Shown here: piece after piece, positions 9,112 to 16,980 of the stretch
Position numbering within the stretch: position 1 is the stretch's first letter
Layout of the letters: the number at the start of each line of letters is the position of its first letter
NCBI GenBank assembly: GCA_012797735.1
Contig: JAAZOP010000432.1
Span: forward strand, 1-33,787
Direction: 5' to 3'
DNA: 33,787 bases
Source: Myxococcales bacterium
Lineage (GTDB): Bacteria > Myxococcota_A > Polyangia > DRWM01 > JAAZOP01
Translations under genes and position numbers: made by a program
The notes under the pieces: model-generated
Databases searched by the model: none
Seen by the model: the letters and a program-made list of their open reading frames with translations, nothing else
Told to the model about the DNA's origin: nothing

Positions 9112-9981
9112 TCATCCCCAGAACATCTTCTCGAACCGCTCGTCGTCCAGCGGTCGGGGCGGCGGGCAGTCGTCGGACGTGCGCGAGAGCAGGACGTCCG
9201 CCAGTCGGCCGAAGACGGCGTCGAGGTCGCTGCCCTCGGCAAACACCGACGCCGGCAGGGCCTTCTTCTCGGCCTGGCGGATGCGGTCGTCGTTCGGCAC
9301 GACGCCGATCAGGCGGGTGCCGATCGCGGCCGCGAAACGCTCGATGGTGGCGATCCCGTCCCGCTTCTGCACCGCGTTGGCCAGCAGCCCGATCAGGTAG
9401 GTCCCGTGACGGGCGTAGCGCCGGACCGCGCGGGAGATGTTGTTCGCCGCGTACAGGGAGAGCGGCGTTTCGGCGGTGACGATCACGACGCCGCCGGCGA
9501 GCCCCTTCATCATCGGCGTGGCGAAGCCGCCGCAGACGACGTCACCCAGGACGTCCATCAGGACGACGTCGAACCGGTCGAGGACGTCGTTCTCGCGGAG
9601 CAGGCGGGCGGTGGTCGTCAGACCGAGGCCCGCGCAGCCGACGCCGGATTCCGGACCGCCGACCTCCATGCAGCGGATGCCGAGCAGGCCCTCGAACAGG
9701 AGATCGCGGAGCGGCACGCCGGCCTCCGCCACGCCGACCTTTTCGAGCAGGTCCATCACGGTGTCGAGGCGGCGGCCGCCGACCAGCGAACGCGTGGAGT
9801 CCCGCTTGGGGTCGCAGCCGATCTGCAGCGTCCGCAGGCCGCGCCGGGCCATCTGGACCGACAGGTTGCTGGTCATCGTGGACTTGCCGCTCCCGCCCTT
9901 GCCGTAGATCGCGAACTGGCGAGGGCCCGGACCGGCCGGTCGCGCCGCGGGCTTCTTCCCCGCCCGCGCGCTAGCGCGCAT
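9112..9981 (-). CDS. NifH/BchX/BchL-like ATP-dependent reductase (copy B)
   Basis: This is the second nitrogenase-type iron protein, 289 residues, with a basic N-terminal extension of about 20 residues. It has the P-loop GKGGSGKST (28-36), switch I GCDPKRDS, and cluster cysteines Cys116 (GVGCAGLGL) and Cys150 (DVLGDVVCGGF). Unlike copy A and NifH, the arginine after the first cysteine motif is leucine. That position helps docking and is the regulatory ADP-ribosylation site in some nitrogenases. The gene overlaps the preceding B12-type radical SAM gene by 11 bases and precedes alpha-B by 4 bases. Because alpha-C and beta-C in the same operon have no reductase of their own, this protein may serve both complexes B and C. 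That sharing is inference. Confidence 0.95.
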   Translation of the reverse strand: MRASARAGKKPAARPAGPGPRQFAIYGKGGSGKSTMTSNLSVQMARRGLRTLQIGCDPKRDSTRSLVGGRRLDTVMDLLEKVGVAEAGVPLRDLLFEGLLGIRCMEVGGPESGVGCAGLGLTTTARLLRENDVLDRFDVVLMDVLGDVVCGGFATPMMKGLAGGVVIVTAETPLSLYAANNISRAVRRYARHGTYLIGLLANAVQKRDGIATIERFAAAIGTRLIGVVPNDDRIRQAEKKALPASVFAEGSDLDAVFGRLADVLLSRTSDDCPPPRPLDDERFEKMFWG

Positions 9982-11440
9982 GGTCCAGCTCCAGCGGCCG
10001 GCCGGTGATCTCCCGGGAGAGCAGGTCGGCCACGTCCCACGATGTCGCGCCGCGGTCGATCGGCGCGAGCAGGCGGTCGAGCACCTTTCGGTCGCGGCGG
10101 AAGTACTCCGCGAACGGACGCCGATCCGGGGCCGCGTCGGCCAGATCCCGCAGCAGGTTCAACGCCTGGCACAGCACGCCGATGCGGAGGCACTCGTCCG
10201 CGGAGATCGACGGTGTGGCGATGCAGGCGTACGGCGGCCGCTCGAGGTGCCGGAGGCCGAGGGCGCGGCGGCGGCGGTAGAGCGCGGTGCCGCGCAGCAG
10301 GCAGAGCTGGAAGATCTGCAACCGGAAGTAGCCCAGGGCGAGCAGGCGACGCAGCGAGGCGAGAAACCCGGCCGAGGTCTGCCCGGGCAGCGGGAAGATC
10401 AGCTCGAGGAAGATCCGGCTGCGGATCGCCGGCGGGGCCTGTTCCAGCGCGCCCAGCCAGGCCCGCGACCAACCCCGGCCGATCGCTTCCAGGCAGGCGG
10501 GGCTCGTCGATTGCAGCCCCACCAGCACGTGATGCGAGCGGAACGCGTCCATCACCTCCGGGAGGCGCGGGTCGGTGAGATAGCGCGGATTGACGAAGAA
10601 GTTGAGGCCGAAGCCGTCCCGCCGCGCGCGCACCAGGCGGGTCAGCCGATCGAAGAAGGCGGGATCCCGCGCGTACACCTCGAGGAGATCGTAGTCGAAG
10701 AGGGTCAAGCCGCTCAGCGGCGAGTCGATCAGCCCGGCCAACTCGGTCAGGATCCGCTCGCGAGCGCGCCGCCGCATCGGCTGGCGCGCCCACAGGCACA
10801 TCGCGCAGTCGTACGGGCAGCCACGGGTCGTGAGGTAGAAGCCGCGCCCCTCGAGCAGGCCGCGGTTGGCCGCGTGGACATCGGGGATCTCGTCGGGCGG
10901 CGCGAGCTCCGCGGTTCGCGGGTCGTGGACCCACCGGCCGTCCTGGAGGAACGAGACGCCGCCGATGTCCCGCGGCCGGCGGCCGCGCGCGAGCGCCTCC
11001 AGCACCCGGCGGAACGGGACCTCGCCGTCGCCCTCGACCAGCACGTCGAACCCGGGAAACATCCGGGCGAACTCCCGCCGGTCGGAAACCTCGGGACCGC
11101 CGGCCACGAACACCGCGCGCGGCAGGAACCTCCGCAACACCTGCGCCAGCGCCTGCCCGGCCTCGACGTTCCACAGGTACAGGCTGAAGGCGACCACGTC
11201 CGGTCGTCGCGCCGCGACTTCCTGCACGATATCGATGTTCTGCTCGACCGCCAGGCCCAGGTTGTACGGAACGTGCCGGCGGAGATCGATGATCTCGAAC
11301 TCGTACCGCGCCGCGATCTCGGGACGACTCTCGAGATAGGCCTTGAGCAGGAACAGGGCGTTGGCATGGAACAGCGGCGATGCCAAGTCGGCCGGCCGGC
11401 CGGTGTGCAGAATGACCAGCGCCACCTTCCGCTTCTTCAT
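9971..11440 (-). CDS. B12-binding-type radical SAM enzyme
   Basis: A 489-residue member of the class B-like radical SAM group, with an N-terminal Rossmann-type B12-binding-like domain (about 1-160, including VAGGPEV and DVLVEGDGE). The radical SAM core has CX3CX2C at Cys208, Cys212 and Cys215 (TTRGCPYDCAMCLWARQP). The DXHXXG motif of base-off cobalamin binding is absent. Related enzymes include methyltransferases and ring-forming enzymes such as BchE, but the exact reaction is not visible. It is clearly paralogous to the protein at 29330-30874. I chose ATG 11440 because the paralog begins at the matching position. An in-frame ATG at 11500, three bases after the beta-C stop, would add 20 residues and cannot be excluded. 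The gene lies between beta-C and NifH-B. Confidence 0.88.
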   Translation of the reverse strand: MKKRKVALVILHTGRPADLASPLFHANALFLLKAYLESRPEIAARYEFEIIDLRRHVPYNLGLAVEQNIDIVQEVAARRPDVVAFSLYLWNVEAGQALAQVLRRFLPRAVFVAGGPEVSDRREFARMFPGFDVLVEGDGEVPFRRVLEALARGRRPRDIGGVSFLQDGRWVHDPRTAELAPPDEIPDVHAANRGLLEGRGFYLTTRGCPYDCAMCLWARQPMRRRARERILTELAGLIDSPLSGLTLFDYDLLEVYARDPAFFDRLTRLVRARRDGFGLNFFVNPRYLTDPRLPEVMDAFRSHHVLVGLQSTSPACLEAIGRGWSRAWLGALEQAPPAIRSRIFLELIFPLPGQTSAGFLASLRRLLALGYFRLQIFQLCLLRGTALYRRRRALGLRHLERPPYACIATPSISADECLRIGVLCQALNLLRDLADAAPDRRPFAEYFRRDRKVLDRLLAPIDRGATSWDVADLLSREITGRPLELDHAR

Positions 11441-11503
11441 CGCCGGTCGTCGTCCCGCCCGGACGGCACGCAGCCCCGGGCCCGACCCACCGTGTAGCAT
11501 CCG

Positions 11504-12925
11504 TCAGACGCGCTTGGCAACGGGAGCACGGAGCGTCGCGTGCAGCCGAAGCTGGTTCGCGATCGTGTCGGCGAACGCCAACGCGCCCCGGAACCCGAGG
11601 TACGACCGGTCGTACAGGGCGTGCACGTCGTAGGAGGGGAAGCCGAACTCGACCACGGCGAGGTCGCGGCCGGCCGCCGCCTCGATGCAGGTCGAGTTGG
11701 TCACCAGGCAGTCGAGGCGCCCCGGTGCGAGGTGCTCGTCGAGGAACCGGCGCAGGGCGGCCGCCCGGGGCTCGACGAGCAGGTCGTCCGAGTCGGGCGG
11801 CGCGGTCCGTGCACGACCGATCCCGTGGTGGCGGCAGGCCGTGACCACGGAGAACGCGACGCGGCCGCCCAGCAGATCGATCATCTCGCAGAAACCCGAC
11901 CGCAGATGCGGATCGCCGATGAAGCCGAACCGTCGTCCCTGGAACAGGAACGGCGCGACCCATTCCAGGGCCGGGACCACCGCGGCCAGCTCGGACTCGA
12001 TCAGGCGCTCGCCGTGGGGAGCCCGGCCGCAGGCCGCGGCCACCTGTCGCACGAAACGCTCGCAGGCCGGCAGGCCGAACGGCAGGTCCGCCTCGACCAG
12101 CCGGGCGCCGAGGCGCCGGGCCAGGATGCGCGCGGCCCTGCGGCCGTACGGCAGGGACACGACCGTGGAGGCGCGGGCGGCCTGCCGCAATTCGGCGCAA
12201 CGCCCGCCGGAAAGCCAGACCGAGGCGGGTTCGAGGTCCAGGCCGCGGACCAGCCGTTCGATCTCGCGGACGTTGCCTCGACAGTCCGCCTCGTTGCGGT
12301 CGTGCAGCAGGCCGACGACCGCCACCGCGTCCGGCGCCCGCCGGGTCTCCGGCAGGTCGAGCCGCTCCGCCAGGGCCGCCAGCGCTTCCTCGTAGCCGCC
12401 GAGCCAGTCGGTGGACAGCGAGCGGCCCGGAATCGCGACGACCGGCTTGCCGACCGCCGCGGCGGCCCGCCGGCACAGGCGCGCGTAGTCGGTGGCCAGC
12501 ACCGTGGCGATCGGCAGCGAGGTGAGCAGCACGCAGCCGACGCCGTCGGTGCCGCCGACCCGTTGCAGCAGGTCGACCAGCGCTTCGTCGCGGGGGCGCA
12601 TCACGCCGGCGGGTTCGAGCGCGGTGTGGACCACCTTGTGCTTCCCGCCGACCGAGGTCAGCTCGGCGAGGTAGTCGTGGTTGCCCTGGAGGAACTGGGT
12701 GCGCATCAGGGCGCAGTCGGGGCCGTCGACGACCAGATAGGCGTCGCGGACGGCGTTGCAGGCCAGGTAGGTGCCGACGCTGAACGACAGCAGGTGGCGC
12801 GGGGAGAACTCGCGGTCGAGCGTGCGCCGGGCGTCGCGCACCCTCGGCGCGCCGCGGCGGCTCGACCGCGCCGGCGCGCCTGTGCGGCTGCCGGCGGCTC
12901 CGGGGGATCGCTTCTTCCTCGTCAC
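11504..12925 (-). CDS. NifK/BchZ-like catalytic subunit with one cluster cysteine (beta-C)
   Basis: Predicted beta subunit of the third nitrogenase-like pair, 473 residues, with a basic and probably disordered first 35 residues. The single canonical ligand is Cys71 in VDGPDCALMR, followed by NHDYLAEL. The third nitrogenase cysteine position is LLTSLPIATV, without cysteine. LPFGLPACERFV and the C-terminal FGFPSYDVHAL plus YLGFRG match beta-A and beta-B. The GTG start is one base after the stop of the upstream fusion gene and has a strong GGAGG 6 bases upstream. Its neighbour, the radical SAM-NifD fusion, is the obvious partner. Additional cysteines occur elsewhere in the chain but not at the aligned ligand positions. 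Confidence 0.85.
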   Translation of the reverse strand: MTRKKRSPGAAGSRTGAPARSSRRGAPRVRDARRTLDREFSPRHLLSFSVGTYLACNAVRDAYLVVDGPDCALMRTQFLQGNHDYLAELTSVGGKHKVVHTALEPAGVMRPRDEALVDLLQRVGGTDGVGCVLLTSLPIATVLATDYARLCRRAAAAVGKPVVAIPGRSLSTDWLGGYEEALAALAERLDLPETRRAPDAVAVVGLLHDRNEADCRGNVREIERLVRGLDLEPASVWLSGGRCAELRQAARASTVVSLPYGRRAARILARRLGARLVEADLPFGLPACERFVRQVAAACGRAPHGERLIESELAAVVPALEWVAPFLFQGRRFGFIGDPHLRSGFCEMIDLLGGRVAFSVVTACRHHGIGRARTAPPDSDDLLVEPRAAALRRFLDEHLAPGRLDCLVTNSTCIEAAAGRDLAVVEFGFPSYDVHALYDRSYLGFRGALAFADTIANQLRLHATLRAPVAKRV

Positions 12926-12926
12926 C

Positions 12927-15878
12927 TCACGCCTCCGCCGGCGGCATCCTGCGCCGGCCCAGGTCGTCGCGGGCCAGGAAGCGGGCGTAGCGCCGGGCGA
13001 ACGGCACGCGGCAGACGTCGAGCAGCCGGCGGGCCGTGCGCAGCGCGCCCTCCAGGCCGGGCTCGAAGTGGGCGAGGGAGATCCGGTTCTTGCCCGCCTC
13101 GGAGAGGCGCCAGTCGAACGTGTGACTGCCGACCACCGCCGCCGCCGGGCTCTCGCGCAGCGCCCGCCGCAGGCCGTCGAAATCCTCGAACCCCGCGACG
13201 CGGCAGCGCCCGCGATGCCCGCGCGGCACCAGCGCCTCGACCCGGGCGCGCAGCGCCTCGAGAACTCCGTCCCGCGCGTGGACCAGGACCTCCAGTTCGA
13301 AACCGATCTCGGCCAGCACCGCCAGCAGCGGAATGCCGTCCAGCCGCCCGGGGTCCTCCAGGCACGGCACGTCGCGCGGCCGGACGACCAGGCCCACCGT
13401 CAGGCGGCGCGCCTGCGAGACGAGTCGCCCCCATTCGTCGCGCCGCGGTCCGAAGCGTCGGCTCCACGCATCCTTCGCGGCCGACCCCCGGCCCGCGGCC
13501 TCGGCGACGGCCGCCAGCCAGCGCCGCGTCCCCTCGACGCCGTACGGGCTCGGCGGGTGCAGCGAGGGAATCGGATGCTCGTCCGCCAGTCGACGATAGG
13601 CAGCCTCCCAGAACCGGTTGGTCCGGTGGAACACATGGAGCGACGCTCGAGGGAAGCGCTCGAGGTCCTCCGGCCGCACCACCGGGAGCAGGACGGCGTT
13701 GACGCGCAATCCGGCGTCGCCGAGCAGACGCGTCAGTTCGTCGAGCGCCCGGTCGCGCGGGAAGCCGATCAGGTTCACCCGATCGGGTTGCCGCCGGAAG
13801 CGTGCCGGGCGACCGGACGCAGAACGCGGAACGATCAGGGCGCTCGGCATGTCGTCGTCGCGGTCCGGCGCCGCGCGGTTGTGGGACACCACCGAGACCT
13901 CGGCGCGCCCCCGGTAGAGTCGCAGGACCGAGACCGCGTCCTCGCCGGTCGTCGCCGGCAGGCAGGTGTTGCTGAACACGATCGGCTTGCCGGGATCGGT
14001 CGCCAGCACGGCGTCGAGCACGCGGCGGACTCGGGCCCGGCAGCCGAGGATCACCGACCGTTCGTCCAGGTCGGTGCACAGGACCGTCTCCTGCTGCTTG
14101 ACCGCCGGCGCACTGCGGTCGCGCCGCGCGATCCACGGGAGATCGACCAGGTTGAGGTTCGCGGCGCATTCGCGCGGCATGAAGCTGAGACACTCGAGGT
14201 CCGAATGCGAGATGCGGACCAGCGGATGGTCGGCCTCGATCGCCTCCCAGGGCATCAGCTCCATCGCGTCGCGGCCGAGGAAGTCCGCGAAGGCCGCCGG
14301 GGGATCCCAGGTGCCCAGCGTCCGTTCCCCTTCGCGGCCGTCGCCGTCGCCCGCGGGGGCGTCGCCGCGCTCCCTCCCATCGGGGCCCCGGGCGCCGCGG
14401 ATCGCTCCGTCCGTTTCCGCCTCCGCCGGCGCGTCGGGCAGCGCGACCAGGCCGGGCGAGGCCAGCAGCGGTGCGACGAGCCGGTCGAGCGGCGCGCGAC
14501 CCAGGCGGGCGAGGGCGGCGCGCAGCAGCGGCTCGAGTCCCTCCGGAAGCGTGCCGCGGTACCAGACGTCGACCCGACCCGTCGACAGGAAGGTGCGCCG
14601 TTCGGCGCCGCCGGTCGCCTGGAGGATCAGGTCGACGGACGCCCCACCGGCGGCTTGGACGACCAGTTCGAGGCGGTCGGCGAGCCAGCGGGCCCGGACG
14701 ACGGTGAACCGGTCGTGACCCGCGAAGGCCAGCCACCGCTCGAGGAGCCGGCGGCCCGCCGGGCCCATCTCGACCATCCGCCGCGGGGCCGCGGGCGCCG
14801 GGGCACTCGGCCCAACGGTGGGAACGTCGGCCGGCCGGACCGGCTCGAGCTCCGCGAAGCCGAAACGCTCGGCGTAGATTCGCGGCAGGCCCCGACAATG
14901 CCGGCGATGGAGGCAGGCGCGGCAGGCAGGCCCCTGGACCCACCATCGTTCCCGCTCGGCATCCGCGCCCTCGTGCGCGTAGCCGACGTCTCCCCCGACG
15001 GGCAGGTCCGGGTGGCGCGCGAGCAGGCAGGGCGGCACCACCGCATGTCCGGCGCTCGGGGCGAGACGAACGGCGACGCCCAGCGGCGCGGCTCGGCGCT
15101 GGGCCGCCTCGACCGCGTCGAGCAAGTCGGTGAAGCGCACCAGCCAGGGACGCGCGTCGCGGTGCTCGGGAATCCCCATCACGCTGAAATGCAGCGGCGG
15201 CGGGTGCGGAGGCAGCGCCTCGGCCAGCCGCTCCGGCATCCGCGGCACGTGGCCGAGGTTGATCCGGCTGACGACGCAGTTCAGCTCGACGGTTGCGCCC
15301 CGGTCGAGCAGCCGGCGGATGCCCCGCAGGGCGGCGGGAAGCTGGCCGCGCGTCGCCGTGCAGGCGTCGTAGAGAGCCGGGTCCAGCGCGTGCAACCCGA
15401 CCAGGACCCGCAGCCGGTCCGAAACGGGCGGATCCGGGACGCGGCCGAGACCCAGCGGCACGGCGTTCGTCTGCAACTCGACGAGGCGGATGCCGGGCCG
15501 CTCGAGGAGCCGGTCGAGCAGTTCGCGAAGATCCGGCCGCAGGCACGGCTCGCCGCCGGTCAGCACGACGGCGGCGCCGGGTAACCCGGCGGCGATCCGG
15601 TCGGCCGCCCGGAGCAGGTCGGCGAGCGGCGGGTCGGGTTCGTCGCGCGGCCCGCCGGCCTGGCAGAACGGGCAACGCTGGTTGCAGCGCGAGTTCACGC
15701 GCAGCGTGACCCCGTGGATCCACTCGCCGGCGCGCAGGGTCCGCTCGACCGTCAGGAAGGGGAACGACCGCCGCAGGGACGCGGAGGCCCGCTCCGCCGA
15801 ACCGGCGCCGCCTGCGGGTCGCGGGCGGCGTCGGGGCGATTTCGATCTCGCGGGCGGTCGCGTGGGGCGGCGGGCCAA
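12927..15878 (-). CDS. radical SAM / NifD-like fusion protein (alpha-C)
   Basis: A fusion of about 983 residues. Residues 55-340 are a radical SAM domain with NSRCNQRCPFC (Cys65, Cys69, Cys72), GGEPCLRPD, and a C-terminal auxiliary CRACLHRRHC (Cys319, Cys322, Cys328). Residues about 368-460 resemble the recurring beta-rich domain. A Gly/Asp/Arg-rich linker (about 485-520) leads to a NifD/BchY-like region with candidate ligands Cys563 (SDLEC), Cys571 (PREC) and Cys639 (SNTCLPATTGED). Two extra cysteines sit at 601 and 613. YGVEGTRRW and FEPGLEGALRTARRL match alpha-A. The start was set at TTG 15878, with GAAGGAG 5 bases upstream and the upstream gene's stop 43 bases away. The longer ORF merely overlaps the previous gene. 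The frame is continuous and contains both modules intact, so this is a real fusion in this assembly. Confidence 0.82.
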   Translation of the reverse strand: MARRPTRPPARSKSPRRRPRPAGGAGSAERASASLRRSFPFLTVERTLRAGEWIHGVTLRVNSRCNQRCPFCQAGGPRDEPDPPLADLLRAADRIAAGLPGAAVVLTGGEPCLRPDLRELLDRLLERPGIRLVELQTNAVPLGLGRVPDPPVSDRLRVLVGLHALDPALYDACTATRGQLPAALRGIRRLLDRGATVELNCVVSRINLGHVPRMPERLAEALPPHPPPLHFSVMGIPEHRDARPWLVRFTDLLDAVEAAQRRAAPLGVAVRLAPSAGHAVVPPCLLARHPDLPVGGDVGYAHEGADAERERWWVQGPACRACLHRRHCRGLPRIYAERFGFAELEPVRPADVPTVGPSAPAPAAPRRMVEMGPAGRRLLERWLAFAGHDRFTVVRARWLADRLELVVQAAGGASVDLILQATGGAERRTFLSTGRVDVWYRGTLPEGLEPLLRAALARLGRAPLDRLVAPLLASPGLVALPDAPAEAETDGAIRGARGPDGRERGDAPAGDGDGREGERTLGTWDPPAAFADFLGRDAMELMPWEAIEADHPLVRISHSDLECLSFMPRECAANLNLVDLPWIARRDRSAPAVKQQETVLCTDLDERSVILGCRARVRRVLDAVLATDPGKPIVFSNTCLPATTGEDAVSVLRLYRGRAEVSVVSHNRAAPDRDDDMPSALIVPRSASGRPARFRRQPDRVNLIGFPRDRALDELTRLLGDAGLRVNAVLLPVVRPEDLERFPRASLHVFHRTNRFWEAAYRRLADEHPIPSLHPPSPYGVEGTRRWLAAVAEAAGRGSAAKDAWSRRFGPRRDEWGRLVSQARRLTVGLVVRPRDVPCLEDPGRLDGIPLLAVLAEIGFELEVLVHARDGVLEALRARVEALVPRGHRGRCRVAGFEDFDGLRRALRESPAAAVVGSHTFDWRLSEAGKNRISLAHFEPGLEGALRTARRLLDVCRVPFARRYARFLARDDLGRRRMPPAEA

Positions 15879-15921
15879 GTCGTCTCCTTCGGCGCGATGT
15901 TCCGCCACGCGGCGCACCGGG

Positions 15922-16974
15922 TCAAGCGCGCCGCCGCGGGCGCCGGTTGCGTTCCGGGGTTCGCCCGGAGGTCCCGTCGCCGGGACCGGACGGTCGGGGA
16001 GGCGACGCTCCGGCGGCGGCGCGGCGGCGCGGCGGCGCGGCGACCGGCGCGAGTCCGGCGGTCCCGAACAGGCGGAGCTGTTCGGCTCGCAACCCGAGGC
16101 AGCCCTCCCGAATGGCGCACGCGCCGCAAGGCTCCGCCGGATGCTCGCCGCGCTCCATCGGGGACTCCTCGGCGAGGAAAGGGTCGTTCCCGGGCACCAC
16201 CACCAGCAGGCGGTAGCGGCCGGCGTGGAGGTAGCGGTCGCGATCCTCGGGGGCCAGCGAGCAGGGCGGGGTGTGGAGACTGGTCGCCGCGACGCCGCAG
16301 CGTGCCGCGCGGGCGAAGGCCTCGCGCAGCGGCCGGCGGAGCCTGCCCAGCGGCGGAACGAGCGCCGGAACATCGTCGTCGTCGGGAGCGCCGTGCAGCG
16401 AGACGAGCCAGAACGTGAGCCGTTCCACGCCGCGGCGCGCGAGGTCCTCGACCAACCGGGGCAGGCGGGACAGCAGCGGGTTCGTCAGCAGCACGTCCGC
16501 TTCGAGCTGCAGACCCGCCTCGCGGACGTGGGCGGCGGCGCGCCCGAGCAGCTCCCAGGCGCCGGCGCGGCGGAGCATGTCGTCGTGCGACCGCGCGTCC
16601 CACCCCTTGACCGACAGGGCGACCTCGGTCAGCCCGGCCTGCCGGAGAGCGGCGAGGTACTCCGGGTAGGCGAGCCGCAGGCCGTTGGTCTGCAGTCGGA
16701 TGCGCCGGTAGCCGAGGTTCAGGGCGCGCTCGACGGCGCGCGGCAGCCCTTCGTGGAGCGTCGGCTCGCCGCCGCCGAACCAGACGCCGGTCGCCCCGAG
16801 CTTCCGGCCGCGCCCCAGCCACGCGGCCAGATCGTCGTTCGAAAGCCGGGTCCGCGGGTCGAGGAACCCCGAGGAGCAGACGCGGCAGCGGCAGTTGCAG
16901 GCGAAGCCCACCACCAACTCGAGCCAATCGACGCGGCCGGCGAGTCGGACCAGCGGGTCGGAAGCTCGGCGCAT
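15922..16974 (-). CDS. radical SAM enzyme with C-terminal auxiliary cysteines
   Basis: A radical SAM protein of 350 residues. The N-terminus contains ACNCRCRVC, giving CX3CX2C at Cys26, Cys30 and Cys33, followed by the SAM-contacting FGGGEPTLHEG. CGACAIREGC towards the C-terminus is a CX2CX5C auxiliary-cluster motif of the SPASM/Twitch kind, followed by a Pro/Arg-rich tail with no obvious fold. The general organisation resembles MoaA-like and SPASM peptide- or cofactor-modifying enzymes, but no specific family is evident. ATG 16974 lies 6 bases after the previous stop, with GGAG 10 bases upstream. The gene directly precedes the radical SAM-NifD fusion, so it probably acts in that branch. Confidence 0.85.
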   Translation of the reverse strand: MRRASDPLVRLAGRVDWLELVVGFACNCRCRVCSSGFLDPRTRLSNDDLAAWLGRGRKLGATGVWFGGGEPTLHEGLPRAVERALNLGYRRIRLQTNGLRLAYPEYLAALRQAGLTEVALSVKGWDARSHDDMLRRAGAWELLGRAAAHVREAGLQLEADVLLTNPLLSRLPRLVEDLARRGVERLTFWLVSLHGAPDDDDVPALVPPLGRLRRPLREAFARAARCGVAATSLHTPPCSLAPEDRDRYLHAGRYRLLVVVPGNDPFLAEESPMERGEHPAEPCGACAIREGCLGLRAEQLRLFGTAGLAPVAAPPRRRAAAGASPPRPSGPGDGTSGRTPERNRRPRRRA

Positions 16975-16980
16975 CCGTCG

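Noticed and set aside
7026-9479. Long 817-residue + strand ORF opposite alpha-B
   Set aside because: It lies antisense to an alpha subunit with three aligned ligand cysteines and has no recognisable protein pattern.
12771-15584. Long 937-residue + strand ORF opposite alpha-C
   Set aside because: It is antisense to a gene with clear radical SAM and NifD motifs and gives an Arg/Gly/Ala-rich translation without family motifs. High GC makes such frames common.
473-15878. A true Mo-nitrogenase operon
   Set aside because: The beta subunits lack two of the three P-cluster cysteines, no FeMo-cofactor ligands are evident, and no recognisable NifB, NifE or NifN is present.
15879-16373. Longer N-terminus for the radical SAM-NifD fusion
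   Set aside because: It would overlap the preceding radical SAM gene and is low-complexity. TTG 15878 has an AAGGAG ribosome-binding site at suitable spacing.
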